Assembly (NCBI GenBank): GCA_964550935.1
Contig: CAZKBB010000004.1
Location: forward strand, 1-64,000
Origin: JBCBSP01 sp964550935
Lineage (GTDB): Bacteria > Pseudomonadota > Alphaproteobacteria > Caulobacterales > Maricaulaceae
Length of the DNA: 64,000 nt
Direction: 5' to 3'
Part shown: positions 8,376 to 17,020 of the stretch, piece after piece
Position numbering within the stretch: position 1 is the stretch's first letter
How the letters are laid out: each line of letters opens with the position of its first letter
Notes under the pieces: model-generated
Database searches by the model: none
What the model was told of the DNA's origin: nothing
Seen by the model: only the letters and a program-made list of their open reading frames with translations
Made by a program: the position numbers and the translations under genes

Positions 8376-8570
8376 GATCTAGATCCTCAAAGATGCTTGG
8401 ACAATAGTGCGAATGAAGTCAATGCTTTATTGATCGGAAAACCGGAGATGCTTGGTCAAAATCTCGCGCAAACTTGGATAATCCGCCACATGATCAGATT
8501 AGCTTGGGTAATTACGCCAAAAATTTTGGGGATTATCCGCAAGATTTCTAAACTGGTCTGCAGATACGGT
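8376..8570. other. AT-rich non-coding patch beside tRNA-Arg
   Basis: A hand count over 8401-8580 gives 78 G+C in 180 bases (43%), far below the surrounding DNA. The decamer AGATGCTTGG occurs at 8391-8400 and 8446-8455, and CTTGG recurs at 8473 and 8503. Related strings GGATAATCCGC and GGATTATCCGC lie nearby. No gene is recognised. It looks like foreign or decayed DNA joined to the helicase fragment that follows. Confidence 0.6.
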
Positions 8571-8949
8571 TGCAGCCGAGCCTAAGGATTCCGCCGGCGC
8601 GGATGATCCCAACGTCTTCCGCTACGACAACGGAGAGCGGTCGGTCTCGATTCGCCTTTCATCGATCCACGGCGTGAAAGGCCAATCACACGCGGCGAGC
8701 TTGCTTCTGAGTACATTCCTCTACGAGCACTCCTCGGAGAAAATCTTTCCCTTTTTAGTTGGTTTTGACCGTCGGGTACCGCTTCCGGCCCGTCTCGAGG
8801 ACCGGTTTCGGCGTACCTTTGTCGCGCTCACCCGCGCTTCCCATCTGGTTGGCGTGGCCCTTCGCGCTTCATCAGTCGGAGAAGGAAATGACAGGGCCGT
8901 CGCAGTCGAAGCCCTGAAGCGCGCCGGGTGGCGCGTAGTCGAGATTTAA
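8512..8949 (+). pseudogene. C-terminal fragment of a UvrD/Rep-like helicase
   Basis: An open frame of 145 residues runs from just after a TAA at 8509 to a stop at 8947-8949. From about 8611 it carries two superfamily 1 helicase landmarks: SIHGVKGQSHAASLLL (motif V) and RRTFVALTRASHLVGVAL (motif VI). The segment between them resembles UvrD-like helicases that accompany OLD-family nucleases in defence loci, such as GajB. Motifs I to IV are absent and the upstream sequence is unrelated AT-rich DNA, so this is a remnant rather than a working gene. There is no good ATG. It lies on the 3' side of tRNA-Arg, a frequent integration site, which supports loss of an integrated island. Confidence 0.72.
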
Positions 8950-9076
8950 CTGTGGCCGACGACGCACGCGCCGCGCGTCACCTTCACTTTTTGCTGGATG
9001 CCACGAACCGAGGAGCAGCCTTAATCGATTCAATTTTCTTGGATTTTGTCCAACGTTCTGTGACGTCCGACAAAGA

Positions 9077-9153
9077 TGGCGCACCCGAAAGGATTCGAAC
9101 CTTTGGCCTCCGCCTTCGGAGGGCGGCGCTCTATCCAGCTGAGCTACGGGTGC
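9077..9153 (-). tRNA. tRNA-Arg (anticodon CCG)
   Basis: A full cloverleaf can be drawn. The acceptor stem is GCACCCG/CGGGTGC and the D-stem GCTC/GAGC. The anticodon stem CCGCC/GGCGG carries the loop CTCCGAA (anticodon CCG, reads CGG). The T-arm is AAAGG-TTCGAAT-CCTTT, the discriminator is G, and an encoded CCA occupies 9079-9077. The gene reads leftward, so its 3' end faces the decayed region 8376-9076. The stretch 8950-9076 has no recognisable gene. Confidence 0.97.
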
Positions 9154-9239
9154 GTGCGGGTTCAGACATACAGGCGCGCGGGCGGCTTCGCAATGCGGGC
9201 GCGGCAGGGCCGAGGCGGACGGGCGCGACCGGAGCGGGG

Positions 9240-9536
9240 CTAGATCAGGCCGTCGTCGATGTCGTCGCCGTCGCGGCGTTGCGCGCCGGAGCCGAAGCCG
9301 AGGCCGGACATGTAGCCGTCGCCGGAGCGGTCGTCGGCTTGCGGGCCGGGCCCCGGGCCGCCGGCGAACCAGCGGTAAATCACAAGCGAAATGAGCGCGG
9401 CCAGGAGGATCAGCCCTGCGAGCACCAGCCAGCCGCCGAGGCCCTCGGGCTGGAAGCGCAGGAGCAGCGCCAACGCGCCGGCGAACACCGAGGCGGCGAG
9501 CACCGCGCCGAAGAGACGTCGGATAAAGCCGAACAT
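9240..9536 (-). CDS. Small two-helix membrane protein, function unknown
   Basis: The 98-residue protein has two hydrophobic segments (about residues 9-27 and 33-54), a short basic turn after the second (YRWF), and a Gly/Pro/Asp-rich cytoplasmic or periplasmic tail ending in DGDDIDDGLI. No family is recognised. The ATG at 9536 is followed by a plausible membrane N-terminus (MFGFIRRLFGA). It lies 80 bp downstream of the ABC ATPase gene on the same strand and could be cotranscribed with it, although no permease feature is visible. Confidence 0.6.
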   Translation of the reverse strand: MFGFIRRLFGAVLAASVFAGALALLLRFQPEGLGGWLVLAGLILLAALISLVIYRWFAGGPGPGPQADDRSGDGYMSGLGFGSGAQRRDGDDIDDGLI

Positions 9537-9616
9537 AAGATTAGCCTTGCACCGCGGTGCGGCGAGAACATGGCGCCGCGCTCGCGGCCCCAGCCCGCCC
9601 GGCTGACGCGGCCGGC

Positions 9617-10573
9617 TCAGGCGGCCGGTTTGGCTGGCGCGTTATAGGTCAGCGACAAGAAGACGTCCTCCAGGTCGGCCTCTTCGGTGCGCAGGTCCGC
9701 GATGCGCGCGCCGGTGGCGTGGAAGCGCTCGATCATGTCCGCGACTGAGGCCTGGCCGAAGCGGTAGGTGATCACGAGCGCGCCGTCCTTGATCTCGGCG
9801 TCCTGATTCTCGAACCCGGCGGGCACGGCGCCCAGCGGCTCGGCCGGCTCGATCACCAGCGTCTTGCGGTCCAGGCGCTTGAGCAGCTGCTCCTTCGGCT
9901 CGCAGGCCACCACCTCGCCCTCGTCGATGATGGCGATCTGGTCGCAGAGCTCCTGGGCCTCCTCCAGATAGTGCGTGGTCAGCACGATCGTGGCGCCGGC
10001 CTTGTTCAGCTTCACCACGTAGTCCCAGAGCTGGCGGCGCAGCTCGATGTCCACCCCCGCGGTCGGCTCGTCGAGCACCAGGACGGGCGGAGAGTGCACC
10101 AGCGCCTTGGCCACCAGAAGCCGGCGCTTCATGCCCCCCGACAGCGCGCGCACATAGGCGTCGCGCTTGTCGCTAAGGCCCACCGCTTCAAGGATCTCGT
10201 CGGTGCGCCGTTCCGACTTCGGCACGCCGTAGAAGCCCGCCATCAGCTCCAGCGTCTCGGCCGGGGTGAAGAACACGTCCATGTTCAGTTCCTGGGGCAC
10301 CACGCCGATCGCGGCGCGCGCCCGGCGCGGATCGGCGTCGATGTCCACGCCCCAGATCGAGGCCCGCCCGGAGGTCTTCTTGGTCAGCCCGGCGAAGATG
10401 TTGATGAAGGTGGACTTGCCCGCCCCGTTCGGCCCCAGAAGCCCGAAGATGGAGCCGGTGGGAATCGCCAGGTCCACGCCCTTGAGCGCGCGTTTCGGCG
10501 CGCCGGACTTGCCGCCGGGATAGGTCTTGGTCAGCGCGCGCGCTTCCAGCGCGAATTCGGGCGTGTCGGTCAT
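9617..10573 (-). CDS. ABC-2 type transporter ATP-binding protein
   Basis: The 318-residue ATPase carries Walker A (GPNGAGKST), signature ALSGGMKRR, Walker B (VLVLDEPTAGVD) and switch TTHYLEEA. The GGMKRR signature and the roughly 80-residue C-terminal extension after the ATPase core are typical of the drug/lipid exporter class (YadG/NodI-like, C-terminal DUF4162-type region). The partner ABC-2 permease normally sits next door but is not seen here; the downstream gene encodes only a two-helix protein. The substrate is unknown. The upstream spacer 10574-10777 is shared with the divergent zinc-finger gene. Confidence 0.9.
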   Translation of the reverse strand: MTDTPEFALEARALTKTYPGGKSGAPKRALKGVDLAIPTGSIFGLLGPNGAGKSTFINIFAGLTKKTSGRASIWGVDIDADPRRARAAIGVVPQELNMDVFFTPAETLELMAGFYGVPKSERRTDEILEAVGLSDKRDAYVRALSGGMKRRLLVAKALVHSPPVLVLDEPTAGVDIELRRQLWDYVVKLNKAGATIVLTTHYLEEAQELCDQIAIIDEGEVVACEPKEQLLKRLDRKTLVIEPAEPLGAVPAGFENQDAEIKDGALVITYRFGQASVADMIERFHATGARIADLRTEEADLEDVFLSLTYNAPAKPAA

Positions 10574-10580
10574 GGGCGGG

Positions 10581-10627
10581 CTCTTTCGAAGCGGGCGGCG
10601 CGGGGTCTTTCCAAGCGGGTCGGCGCG
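10581..10627. repeat. Imperfect tandem repeat upstream of the ABC ATPase gene
   Basis: Two adjacent near-copies can be aligned: CTCTTTCGAAGCGGGCGGCG at 10581-10600 and GTCTTTCCAAGCGGGTCGGC at 10605-10624. Both continue in a GCG run, and the period is about 24 bp. They lie in the leader of the leftward ATPase gene. They could be regulatory or a chance duplication; nothing more is visible. Confidence 0.35.
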
Positions 10628-10777
10628 TTGACGAAACCGGTCGCGAGCGCCTAGAGACGGGGCGTGCCGCGACGGGCCGAACCCTAGGCCGGACCGCCGC
10701 GCATTTCCACGCCTTCGTCAGCCGCCCCCGTGATCGAGGGGCCGCTGACGGGGCCGCCCGATCGCGGACGCCACGCC

Positions 10778-11014
10778 ATGACCAAGCCCTCAGATCCGTT
10801 ACAGGAATCCCGCGCCGCTACGGCCGGCGCGTTCGGCGCGCCGGAGCCCGAAATCGTGGTGGTCACCCAGCGCCGGGTGATGTGCGACGGCGGCGGCGGG
10901 GCGCTTGGCCACCCAAGGGTGTATTACGATCTCGGCGAGGAGAACTGGGTCGAGTGCGGCTATTGCGACCGCCGCTTCGTGCTGAAGGGTTCCGACGCCG
11001 ACCCCACGGCGTGA
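10778..11014 (+). CDS. Zinc-finger domain protein (zf-CHCC, NDUFS6-like)
   Basis: The 78-residue protein has the pattern C-x8-H-x-R followed about 16 residues later by CGYCDRRFVLK, the CHCC zinc-binding arrangement of the NDUFS6-like family. In mitochondria and many alphaproteobacteria this domain is linked to respiratory complex I assembly; the exact bacterial role is less clear. The start at 10778 was chosen because MTKPSDPL begins the typical short leader and the longer frame adds an atypical 16 residues. It is a single-gene unit divergent from the ABC ATPase gene. Confidence 0.85.
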   Translation: MTKPSDPLQESRAATAGAFGAPEPEIVVVTQRRVMCDGGGGALGHPRVYYDLGEENWVECGYCDRRFVLKGSDADPTA

Positions 11015-11568
11015 CGCCCTGACGGCCTGACGCCCGCAAAACCTGAGCCTCGCCCACGGCGGAGCCGCCGCGAGCGCACGCGCGCGGGACACGGATGAAG
11101 GCGGATGGCGCAGGCGGCTTTCTCCGAGCCTTACGCATGCTGATAGACGCTCAGGGCGAAACGCCCGCGCTCGGCGTCCGACCGGTGGCGGGGCCGATAC
11201 CTTACGCGTCTCTCATAGCCCTACGCCTGACGCCCGCCGCCCTCCGGGAAAGCCGGCCTGTGTGCCAGGCGCCGCCCTCGGGGCCAGCGAACCGGCGCGC
11301 GGGATTTCGACTCGCCGCCGCCGCCCGGCCACGCTCCGGACCGCGCCGGGTCGCCGTCTCCGACCCCGGCCGGGACGCGTCGCGACCGCCGCCTTCGTCA
11401 GGATCGAAGCGCAGGACGTGTATGCGAGGCGGGAAGGGTGGGGAGAAGTTGGGTGGGCGGCCTCGCCGACACGGCGCGCGCCATCGCGCCGCGCGTTCGC
11501 GACTGATGTTGCCACTCCCCCTCCCCGCGGCTTAACTCGCTTCAGGTTTTCGCGGGGGGTGTCGAGGC
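11015..11568. other. 554-bp non-coding stretch, nothing recognised
   Basis: No open frame in either direction here has a believable start, composition or family motif. No RNA gene, riboswitch or strong terminator is recognisable by eye. Short self-complementary GC-rich pieces occur, but none is convincing. It must contain the promoter of the SLC13 transporter gene that follows, whose start is preceded by a weak GAGG. Confidence 0.5.
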
Positions 11569-13083
11569 ATGGGCGAGGCGGGGGCGCGCACGCGCCGGAT
11601 CGGGTTTTTCGCCGGCATCGCTCTGGCGGTTCTGATCCAGCTGATCCCCGTGCCCGAGGGGCTGGACCGGCCGGCCTGGCTCCTGGCGTCGTTCGCGGTG
11701 CTGATGGCGTGCTGGTGGGCGACCGAGGCCATCCCCATCGCGGCGACCGCCCTGGTTCCGCTGGCGGCGTTTCCGGTGGTGGGGATCATCTCCATGCGCG
11801 AAGCGGCCGCGCCCTACGCCGATCCGATCGTGATGCTGCTGCTTGGCGGCTTCATCGTGGCGCTCGCGATCGAGCGCTGGAATCTGCATGCGCGCATCGC
11901 GCTGAACGTGGTGGCCGCGTTCGGCGCGCGCCCGACGCTGATGATCCTCGGCTTCATGACGGCGACGGCCGTGTTGTCCATGTGGATCTCCAACACGGCC
12001 ACGACGCTGATGATGATCCCGATCGCCTTGAGTGTCGCCAAGGCGGTGGAGGAGGAGGGCGTGGACGCGAGCCGCTTCGCGCCAGCGCTGGCGCTCGGCG
12101 TGGCGTATGCGGCCTCGGTCGGGGGCATCGCGACGCCGGTGGGCACGCCGACGAACCTGATCGCGCTCGGCTTTCTGGAGCGCGAGTTCGACGCCGCGAT
12201 CGCCTTTCCCAACTGGATGGCCGTGGGCGTGCCGGCCGCGGCTCTGATCATCCCGGTGATCTGGCTGATCCTGACGAAATTCATCTTCAAGGTGGAGGCG
12301 CGCGCACCGAGCGAGGCCGGGCGCGAGGCCGTGCTGGCGCACAGAGGCGCGCTCGGTCCCATGAGCGGGCCCGAGATGCGCGTGGCGCTCGCCTTCACGG
12401 TGGTGGCGTTGCTCTGGATGGGACGGATCCTGCCCGGCGAATTGATCGGCCGGCCGGGGGAGAGCTTCGGCTGGAACCCGCTGCTCGCCTGGACCTCAGG
12501 CGCGCTCGATCTGCCGGTGACGCTGGCGCTCGGCAATGCGCAGATCGCAGTCGCCGGCGCGGTGGCGATGTTCCTGATCCCCGCCGGCGGCCAGGCGAAG
12601 GGCGAGGCGCTGATGGACTGGGGCACGGTGCAGGCGCGCCTGCCCTGGGGCGTTGTGATCCTGTTCGGCGGCGGGCTGTCGCTGGCCGCGGCGATCCAGG
12701 CGACCGGGCTCGCGCAATGGATCGGAACCCATCTTCAGTGGGTCGCCGCCCTGCCGTTGCCGGTGACCGTGCTGATCCTGTGCCTGATCGTGGTGCTCCT
12801 GACCGAGCTCACCTCCAACGTGGCCACGGTCTCCGGCTTCTTGCCGGTGCTCGGCGCAGTGGCGCTGGAGGCGGGCGTGCCGCCGGCCTGGCTGATCGCG
12901 CCGGTGGCGCTGGCGGCGAGCTGCGCCTTCATGCTGCCCGTGGCGACCGCGCCCAACGCGATCGTCTACGCCTCAGGCGCGGCGAGCATGAACCAGATGA
13001 TCAGCGCGGGCTTTCGCCTCAACCTCGCCGCCGCGCCCATCGTGGCGCTGGTCGCGAGCGTGCTGGGCCCGCTGGCGCTTTAG
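11569..13083 (+). CDS. SLC13/DASS-family anion:sodium symporter
   Basis: The 504-residue inner-membrane protein has at least ten hydrophobic segments. Its two signature motifs are SNTATTLMMIPIA (near residue 144) and LTELTSNVATVSGFLPVL (about 405-422), corresponding to the two substrate- and sodium-binding SNT motifs of VcINDY-type transporters. The second reads SNV instead of SNT, a small variation. GTPTNLIALGF and PVATAPNAIVYASG add further family support. Members import di- and tricarboxylates or sulfate with sodium; the particular substrate cannot be read from the sequence. It stands alone and ends 4 bp from the convergent thpR gene. Confidence 0.9.
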   Translation: MGEAGARTRRIGFFAGIALAVLIQLIPVPEGLDRPAWLLASFAVLMACWWATEAIPIAATALVPLAAFPVVGIISMREAAAPYADPIVMLLLGGFIVALAIERWNLHARIALNVVAAFGARPTLMILGFMTATAVLSMWISNTATTLMMIPIALSVAKAVEEEGVDASRFAPALALGVAYAASVGGIATPVGTPTNLIALGFLEREFDAAIAFPNWMAVGVPAAALIIPVIWLILTKFIFKVEARAPSEAGREAVLAHRGALGPMSGPEMRVALAFTVVALLWMGRILPGELIGRPGESFGWNPLLAWTSGALDLPVTLALGNAQIAVAGAVAMFLIPAGGQAKGEALMDWGTVQARLPWGVVILFGGGLSLAAAIQATGLAQWIGTHLQWVAALPLPVTVLILCLIVVLLTELTSNVATVSGFLPVLGAVALEAGVPPAWLIAPVALAASCAFMLPVATAPNAIVYASGAASMNQMISAGFRLNLAAAPIVALVASVLGPLAL

Positions 13084-13087
13084 CGCC

Positions 13088-13636
13088 TCACCGCTCCAGC
13101 GGGTACTCCGCCTCGATCTCGTAGGCGTTGGGCTTGCCGGGTTTGCGGGTGTGGCTTGAGTAGAGGTGGAAGCGGTCCGCGCGCCAGGTCTGCGAGACGT
13201 AGAGATTCATCGCCTGCTCAAAGCGCTGCAGCTTGATGAGGTCCGCCTCGCGCCCGAGATAGGCGAGCGTCAGATGGGGCGTGTAGGCGCGCCGCTCAGG
13301 CGGGACGCCGGCGTTCCGGCCCGCCCTGGCGCAGCGCCGGGCCAGATCGGGCAGGGCGTCGCCGCCGTCGACCCCGAGCCAGAGCGAGGACGGCTCGGCC
13401 TTGCCGAAATGGCTCGCGCCCTTCAAGCGCAGATCGAACGGCGCGACGCGGATGCGCGCCAGCTCATGGTCCAGCTCCTCGGCCGTCGCCCCGTCCATGT
13501 CGCCGAAGAAGGCGAGCGTGATGTGCAGGTTTTCCGGCGGGCGCCACTTCGCCCCGGGCACGTGATCCATCAGCGGCAGGACGCGCTCGATCACGGCGTC
13601 GGGCAGCGGCAGGGCCGCGAACAGGCGGTAGGACAT
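13088..13636 (-). CDS. thpR: RNA 2',3'-cyclic phosphodiesterase ThpR
   Basis: The 182-residue protein belongs to the 2H phosphoesterase superfamily, formerly called 2'-5' RNA ligase (LigT). Both catalytic HxT motifs are present, HITLAF with His38 and HLTLAY with His121, at normal spacing and with normal total length. The family opens 2',3'-cyclic phosphate RNA ends to 2'-phosphomonoesters in vitro; the physiological role is unsettled. It sits 84 bp downstream of divL on the same strand, and cotranscription is possible. Confidence 0.93.
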   Translation of the reverse strand: MSYRLFAALPLPDAVIERVLPLMDHVPGAKWRPPENLHITLAFFGDMDGATAEELDHELARIRVAPFDLRLKGASHFGKAEPSSLWLGVDGGDALPDLARRCARAGRNAGVPPERRAYTPHLTLAYLGREADLIKLQRFEQAMNLYVSQTWRADRFHLYSSHTRKPGKPNAYEIEAEYPLER

Positions 13637-13720
13637 GGCGGGCGGAACGCTGAAACGGCGGCTGAAGGCGGCGGGAGGGAAAGCTAAGCACGCCCGGGCC
13701 GAGCCGGGCCAGACGCCCGG

Positions 13721-16303
13721 TCAGCCGCCCTCGGCCGCGCGCGTGGCGTCGTCGCCGTCATCATCGCCCTCGCCCGCCTCGTCTCCGGCGTCGCCCTCGG
13801 CGTCGCCGGCCTCAGGGCTCACGTCGCCCTCGCGCGGGCGCAACTCCAGCTCCGGCGCGTTCACGTCATAGGCCGAGGTGCGCGGCAGGTGGCAGGTCAC
13901 CCGCGTGCCCTCGCCGGGCGCGCTTTCCAGCTCCACCCAGCCTTCGTGCAGGCGTACGATCTCGTTGACGAGCGCGAGCCCGAGGCCCGCCCCGCCGCTC
14001 TCCCCGCTTTCAAAGCGCTCGAACACGGCGGCCTGGCGGTCCGGCGCGATGCCCTCGCCGTCATCGGCGATCCACACGCGCGCCTCCTCGGCCTCCACCT
14101 CGGCGCCGACCTCGACCGCGCCGCCGCTCGAGACATGATCGAGCGCGTTGGCGACGAGATTGTAGATCACCTGCTTCATGCGCTTGGCGTCCGCGCGCAC
14201 CGGCGCCTGCGCGCCCTCTGTCTCCAGCGACAGCTTCACCCCGGCGTGCTCGGCGCGGCTGGCCACAAGGTCGGCGGCCTCCGCGGCGACGTCGCCCAGG
14301 CGCACATCGCCCATCTCCAGCTCCAGCTGGCCGGCGTCGATCGCGGCGATGTCGAGAATGTCGTCGATCAGCTTGGCGAGCTGTCCGCTGGCCTGCTGGA
14401 TCGCGCCCATATGCTCCTTCTGCCGCTCCGTCATCTCCCCGGCGTAGCCGTGGGCGAGCAGGTCGGCGTAACCCCCGATCGTCGTCAGCGGGGTGCGCAG
14501 CTGATAGCTGACATGCTCCACGAACTCGGTCTTGATGCGCTCTGAGGCCTCCAGCGCCTCGGCCCGGTCGCGCAGCGCCGTCTCGATGCGCCGGGAGTCG
14601 GTGACGTCGTCCCAGGCGATCAGCGTGGCGCCGTCGGGCAGGGGCCGGGTCAGCCAGGTCAGGATCGAGCCGTCCGCGCGGCGGATCTCGCCGGTCTTGG
14701 ACTGGCGCGCCTCAGGGCTTGGATCGGTGATGCGCGCCTTCAGCGCCGCCCAGCCGTCGGTGTTGGGATAAAGCGCATGGCACGCCTCGGCGATGTCTTC
14801 GAACGGGGCGTCGTCGAGGGCGTCCACGTCCAGCTCCCACATCCCCTCGAAGGCGGAGTTGCGCAGCTTGAGCCGGCCGTCGGAGCCGAACACCGCGACC
14901 GCCTCGTGCAGACGGTCCAGCGTGGCGCGCTGCACGTTGATCAGCGTGTTGTAGCGCGCCTGCAGGCTCAGCTGGTCGCTCATGTCCTCAAAGATCAGGA
15001 GCACGCCGCCGAGGGGATGGCGCTGGCGCGCCACGCGCAGGGTGCGCCCGTCCGGCAGGCCCCACAGCTCGTCCGGCGTCTCCTCGCTCGGCGCGGCCTC
15101 ATAGCGATCCAGCTCGCCCTGTCGCCAGGCGTCGTAATCGGTCTGTTCGGGCAGGAGGCGCGTCTCGCGCAGGCGATCGAGCACGAAGCCGTGGCTCGGG
15201 CGCTCGTTCAGCATCGCTTCTTCCAGCCCGAACAGGTTGGAGAAGGCGCTGTTATAAAACACCAGGCGCTTGGACCGGTCGAAGATGGCGACCGCCTCGG
15301 CCATGTGGTTCAGCGTGTCGTCATGGGCCTGACGGAACCGCTTCAGCGCCGCCTTGGCCTCCTCGCCGGCGGTGACGTCCACGGCCAGGCCCGCCGCGCC
15401 GCCGGAGACGGGAAAGACCTGAAACTCCATCAGCTTGCGCTCGCCGCCGACCACAACGCCGCGCACCTCGCGCACGGCCTCGCCGGACTTCAGCGCGCTC
15501 GCGGCCTGCTCGGCGAGACCGGACTCCAGAAGCGACTGGCGCTCGATCGCGTCGGCGAGGCTCTCGGCCTCGACCGCTTTGAGATAGGCCGCGTTCGCCC
15601 ATTCCAGCTTGCCGCCCGCGCTCATGCGCCAGGCCGGGCTCGGCGCGCGGTTGAGCGCGTCCAGGAAGGCCAGCGGGTCCTCCGAAATGGTGCGCCGGGC
15701 CTCCTCGACGCGCGCTCGCGCGCCGGACTCCTCCAGCCCTCGGATCGTCGCATCGGTCAGCCAGACGACCAGCTGGCCGCCGGCTGCGCGCCCGTCGGCC
15801 TCCAGGAAGCGCCCGGACGGGCCTGAAATGGTCAGGGAGAAGGCCCGGCCGTCGGAGGCGAGGTCGGCGACGCGTTGGCGCAGCGTGGTCTCCTCGCCCG
15901 CGGCCGAGCGCGCCTCGAAGTCGGCGAGCCCGTCGAGCAGGGCCGAAGCCGGATCGCCGCCGGCCTCGGCCGGCGCGCCCAGATCGGCGAATTTCAGCAT
16001 GGAGCTCAGCGCGGTGGTGGAGCCGTAGATCTTCGGCTTGCCCCAGCCCGTCTCGCCCATGGGAGCCGCGTCGGCGCGCGGCGGCGTCTCCCACACGATG
16101 ACCAGACCCGGATGGGCGCCGAACAGGCTGTCGGTTCGAGCCAGGCGCGCTTCAGCGCGTTCGAGGCGCGCGCGCCAGACGGCACGCGCGCGCCTTGCGC
16201 CCTCGGTCAGGCGGAAGGCCCAGACCGAGGCGGCCACGCCGAAGGCGACGGCGCCGCCGGTGACGATCAGGCTGGCGAGCTCCACCGGGGCCGGGGCGGC
16301 CAT
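13721..16303 (-). CDS. divL: DivL-type cell-fate kinase (tyrosine in place of catalytic histidine)
   Basis: The 860-residue protein has one N-terminal membrane helix (about 6-27), several PAS-like domains (about 240-570), a HisKA-like dimerisation helix and an HATPase domain with N-box NLVANALDHV, DDGEGIAPD and GGAGLGLALV. The H-box reads EHVSYQLRTPLTTI, so residue 600 is Tyr where ordinary kinases have His. This is the hallmark of DivL, which in Caulobacter binds DivK~P and tunes CckA and hence CtrA. The C-terminal tail (last 50 residues) is extremely acidic. The start at 16303 places the membrane helix at the N-terminus; the longer frame adds 26 unlikely residues. Confidence 0.88.
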   Translation of the reverse strand: MAAPAPVELASLIVTGGAVAFGVAASVWAFRLTEGARRARAVWRARLERAEARLARTDSLFGAHPGLVIVWETPPRADAAPMGETGWGKPKIYGSTTALSSMLKFADLGAPAEAGGDPASALLDGLADFEARSAAGEETTLRQRVADLASDGRAFSLTISGPSGRFLEADGRAAGGQLVVWLTDATIRGLEESGARARVEEARRTISEDPLAFLDALNRAPSPAWRMSAGGKLEWANAAYLKAVEAESLADAIERQSLLESGLAEQAASALKSGEAVREVRGVVVGGERKLMEFQVFPVSGGAAGLAVDVTAGEEAKAALKRFRQAHDDTLNHMAEAVAIFDRSKRLVFYNSAFSNLFGLEEAMLNERPSHGFVLDRLRETRLLPEQTDYDAWRQGELDRYEAAPSEETPDELWGLPDGRTLRVARQRHPLGGVLLIFEDMSDQLSLQARYNTLINVQRATLDRLHEAVAVFGSDGRLKLRNSAFEGMWELDVDALDDAPFEDIAEACHALYPNTDGWAALKARITDPSPEARQSKTGEIRRADGSILTWLTRPLPDGATLIAWDDVTDSRRIETALRDRAEALEASERIKTEFVEHVSYQLRTPLTTIGGYADLLAHGYAGEMTERQKEHMGAIQQASGQLAKLIDDILDIAAIDAGQLELEMGDVRLGDVAAEAADLVASRAEHAGVKLSLETEGAQAPVRADAKRMKQVIYNLVANALDHVSSGGAVEVGAEVEAEEARVWIADDGEGIAPDRQAAVFERFESGESGGAGLGLALVNEIVRLHEGWVELESAPGEGTRVTCHLPRTSAYDVNAPELELRPREGDVSPEAGDAEGDAGDEAGEGDDDGDDATRAAEGG

Positions 16304-16385
16304 GGTTCGGGCATCCTTCCCGCGGGCGCTGAGCCGTCGAAACGTCACGCAGGGGCCCGCCTTCCTCCCTGCGCGAATCACGATT

Positions 16386-16400
16386 TTAACGGACGATCAA
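16386..16400 (-). promoter_or_regulatory. Possible degenerate CtrA box upstream of divL
   Basis: On the minus strand the sequence TTGA-N7-TTAA lies about 83 bases upstream of the divL start. It differs by one base from the CtrA consensus TTAA-N7-TTAA. The site is short and could be chance; it is listed because DivL acts in the CtrA pathway. Confidence 0.25.
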
Positions 16401-16487
16401 GAATCCGGCGACGCCTGAACGCCGCGGCTTGCGCACGGCTGTGGACAAGCCCTCGAATACCGGCGTGAACAAAGGCGCTTTCGCCGC

Positions 16488-16925
16488 TCAGCGCAAGTAA
16501 ACCTCGCCCATCAGGAACTCGAACAGAACCACGCAGCCCTCAAGCGAGACGCCCTCGTCCAGCGGGCCGAAGCGCCAGTCGCGCACCGCACGCTCGGCCT
16601 CACGGTTGAAACTGCCCCCCGGCACGCCCCGGCTGACGCGCACGTTCGAGACCGCGCCCTCATCGGAGACGTCGAATTGCACCACCGCCCAGCCCTGGAG
16701 CCCGCGCGACCAGCCGCGGGCGGGGTAGTCGGGCAGCGGCGCGGCGACCGCGCGCAGCGCCTGGCCGCGACACTGGGACGTGTCGGCCGCGCGCGCCACG
16801 TTCGGCGGCGTCGGCCGGTCGGACTGCGCAATGAACGGCCCGCGCTCGCGCGGGTCGGCGAGCGGGTTCGGCGCGCTGGCGCACGCAGAGACGATGAGAG
16901 CGCATAGAAGGGTCGCGATCCGCAT
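16488..16925 (-). CDS. TonB C-terminal domain lipoprotein
   Basis: The 145-residue protein begins with a lipoprotein signal (MRIATLLCALIVSAC, Cys at residue 15) and is otherwise one TonB C-terminal-like domain. That domain has PDYPARGWSRGLQGWAVVQF, VSNVRVSRG, FNREAERAVRDWRF and a final hydrophobic strand. It lacks the N-terminal membrane anchor and Pro-rich stalk of a true TonB, so it cannot transduce energy in the usual way. Stand-alone lipid-anchored TonB domains occur in this group with unknown function. It is a single gene on the minus strand, followed by 184 bp with nothing clear before the start of divL. Confidence 0.75.
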   Translation of the reverse strand: MRIATLLCALIVSACASAPNPLADPRERGPFIAQSDRPTPPNVARAADTSQCRGQALRAVAAPLPDYPARGWSRGLQGWAVVQFDVSDEGAVSNVRVSRGVPGGSFNREAERAVRDWRFGPLDEGVSLEGCVVLFEFLMGEVYLR

Positions 16926-17020
16926 GGCGGCGAAGGCTATCTACGCCGCGCACCGCCGCAAGGGGCGCGTGCAGAGGGCGTGCTCCTCCGCGCCGCGGTC
17001 CCGGATCGATGCTGCGCAAC

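Noticed and set aside
8081..8400. Possible second attachment site duplicating the tRNA-Arg 3' end
   Set aside because: No copy of the T-arm or acceptor sequence (such as GGATTCGAACC) was found outside the tRNA gene, so element boundaries cannot be set and no integrase gene is visible.
11015..11568. Riboswitch or small protein gene in the long spacer before the SLC13 gene
   Set aside because: No conserved aptamer core, open frame with start site, or strong paired structure was recognised by eye.
11262..13124. 620-residue plus-strand open frame overlapping the SLC13 gene
   Set aside because: It is rich in Arg/Ala/Gly, has no family motif and is a frame-shifted shadow of a clear 504-residue transporter gene.
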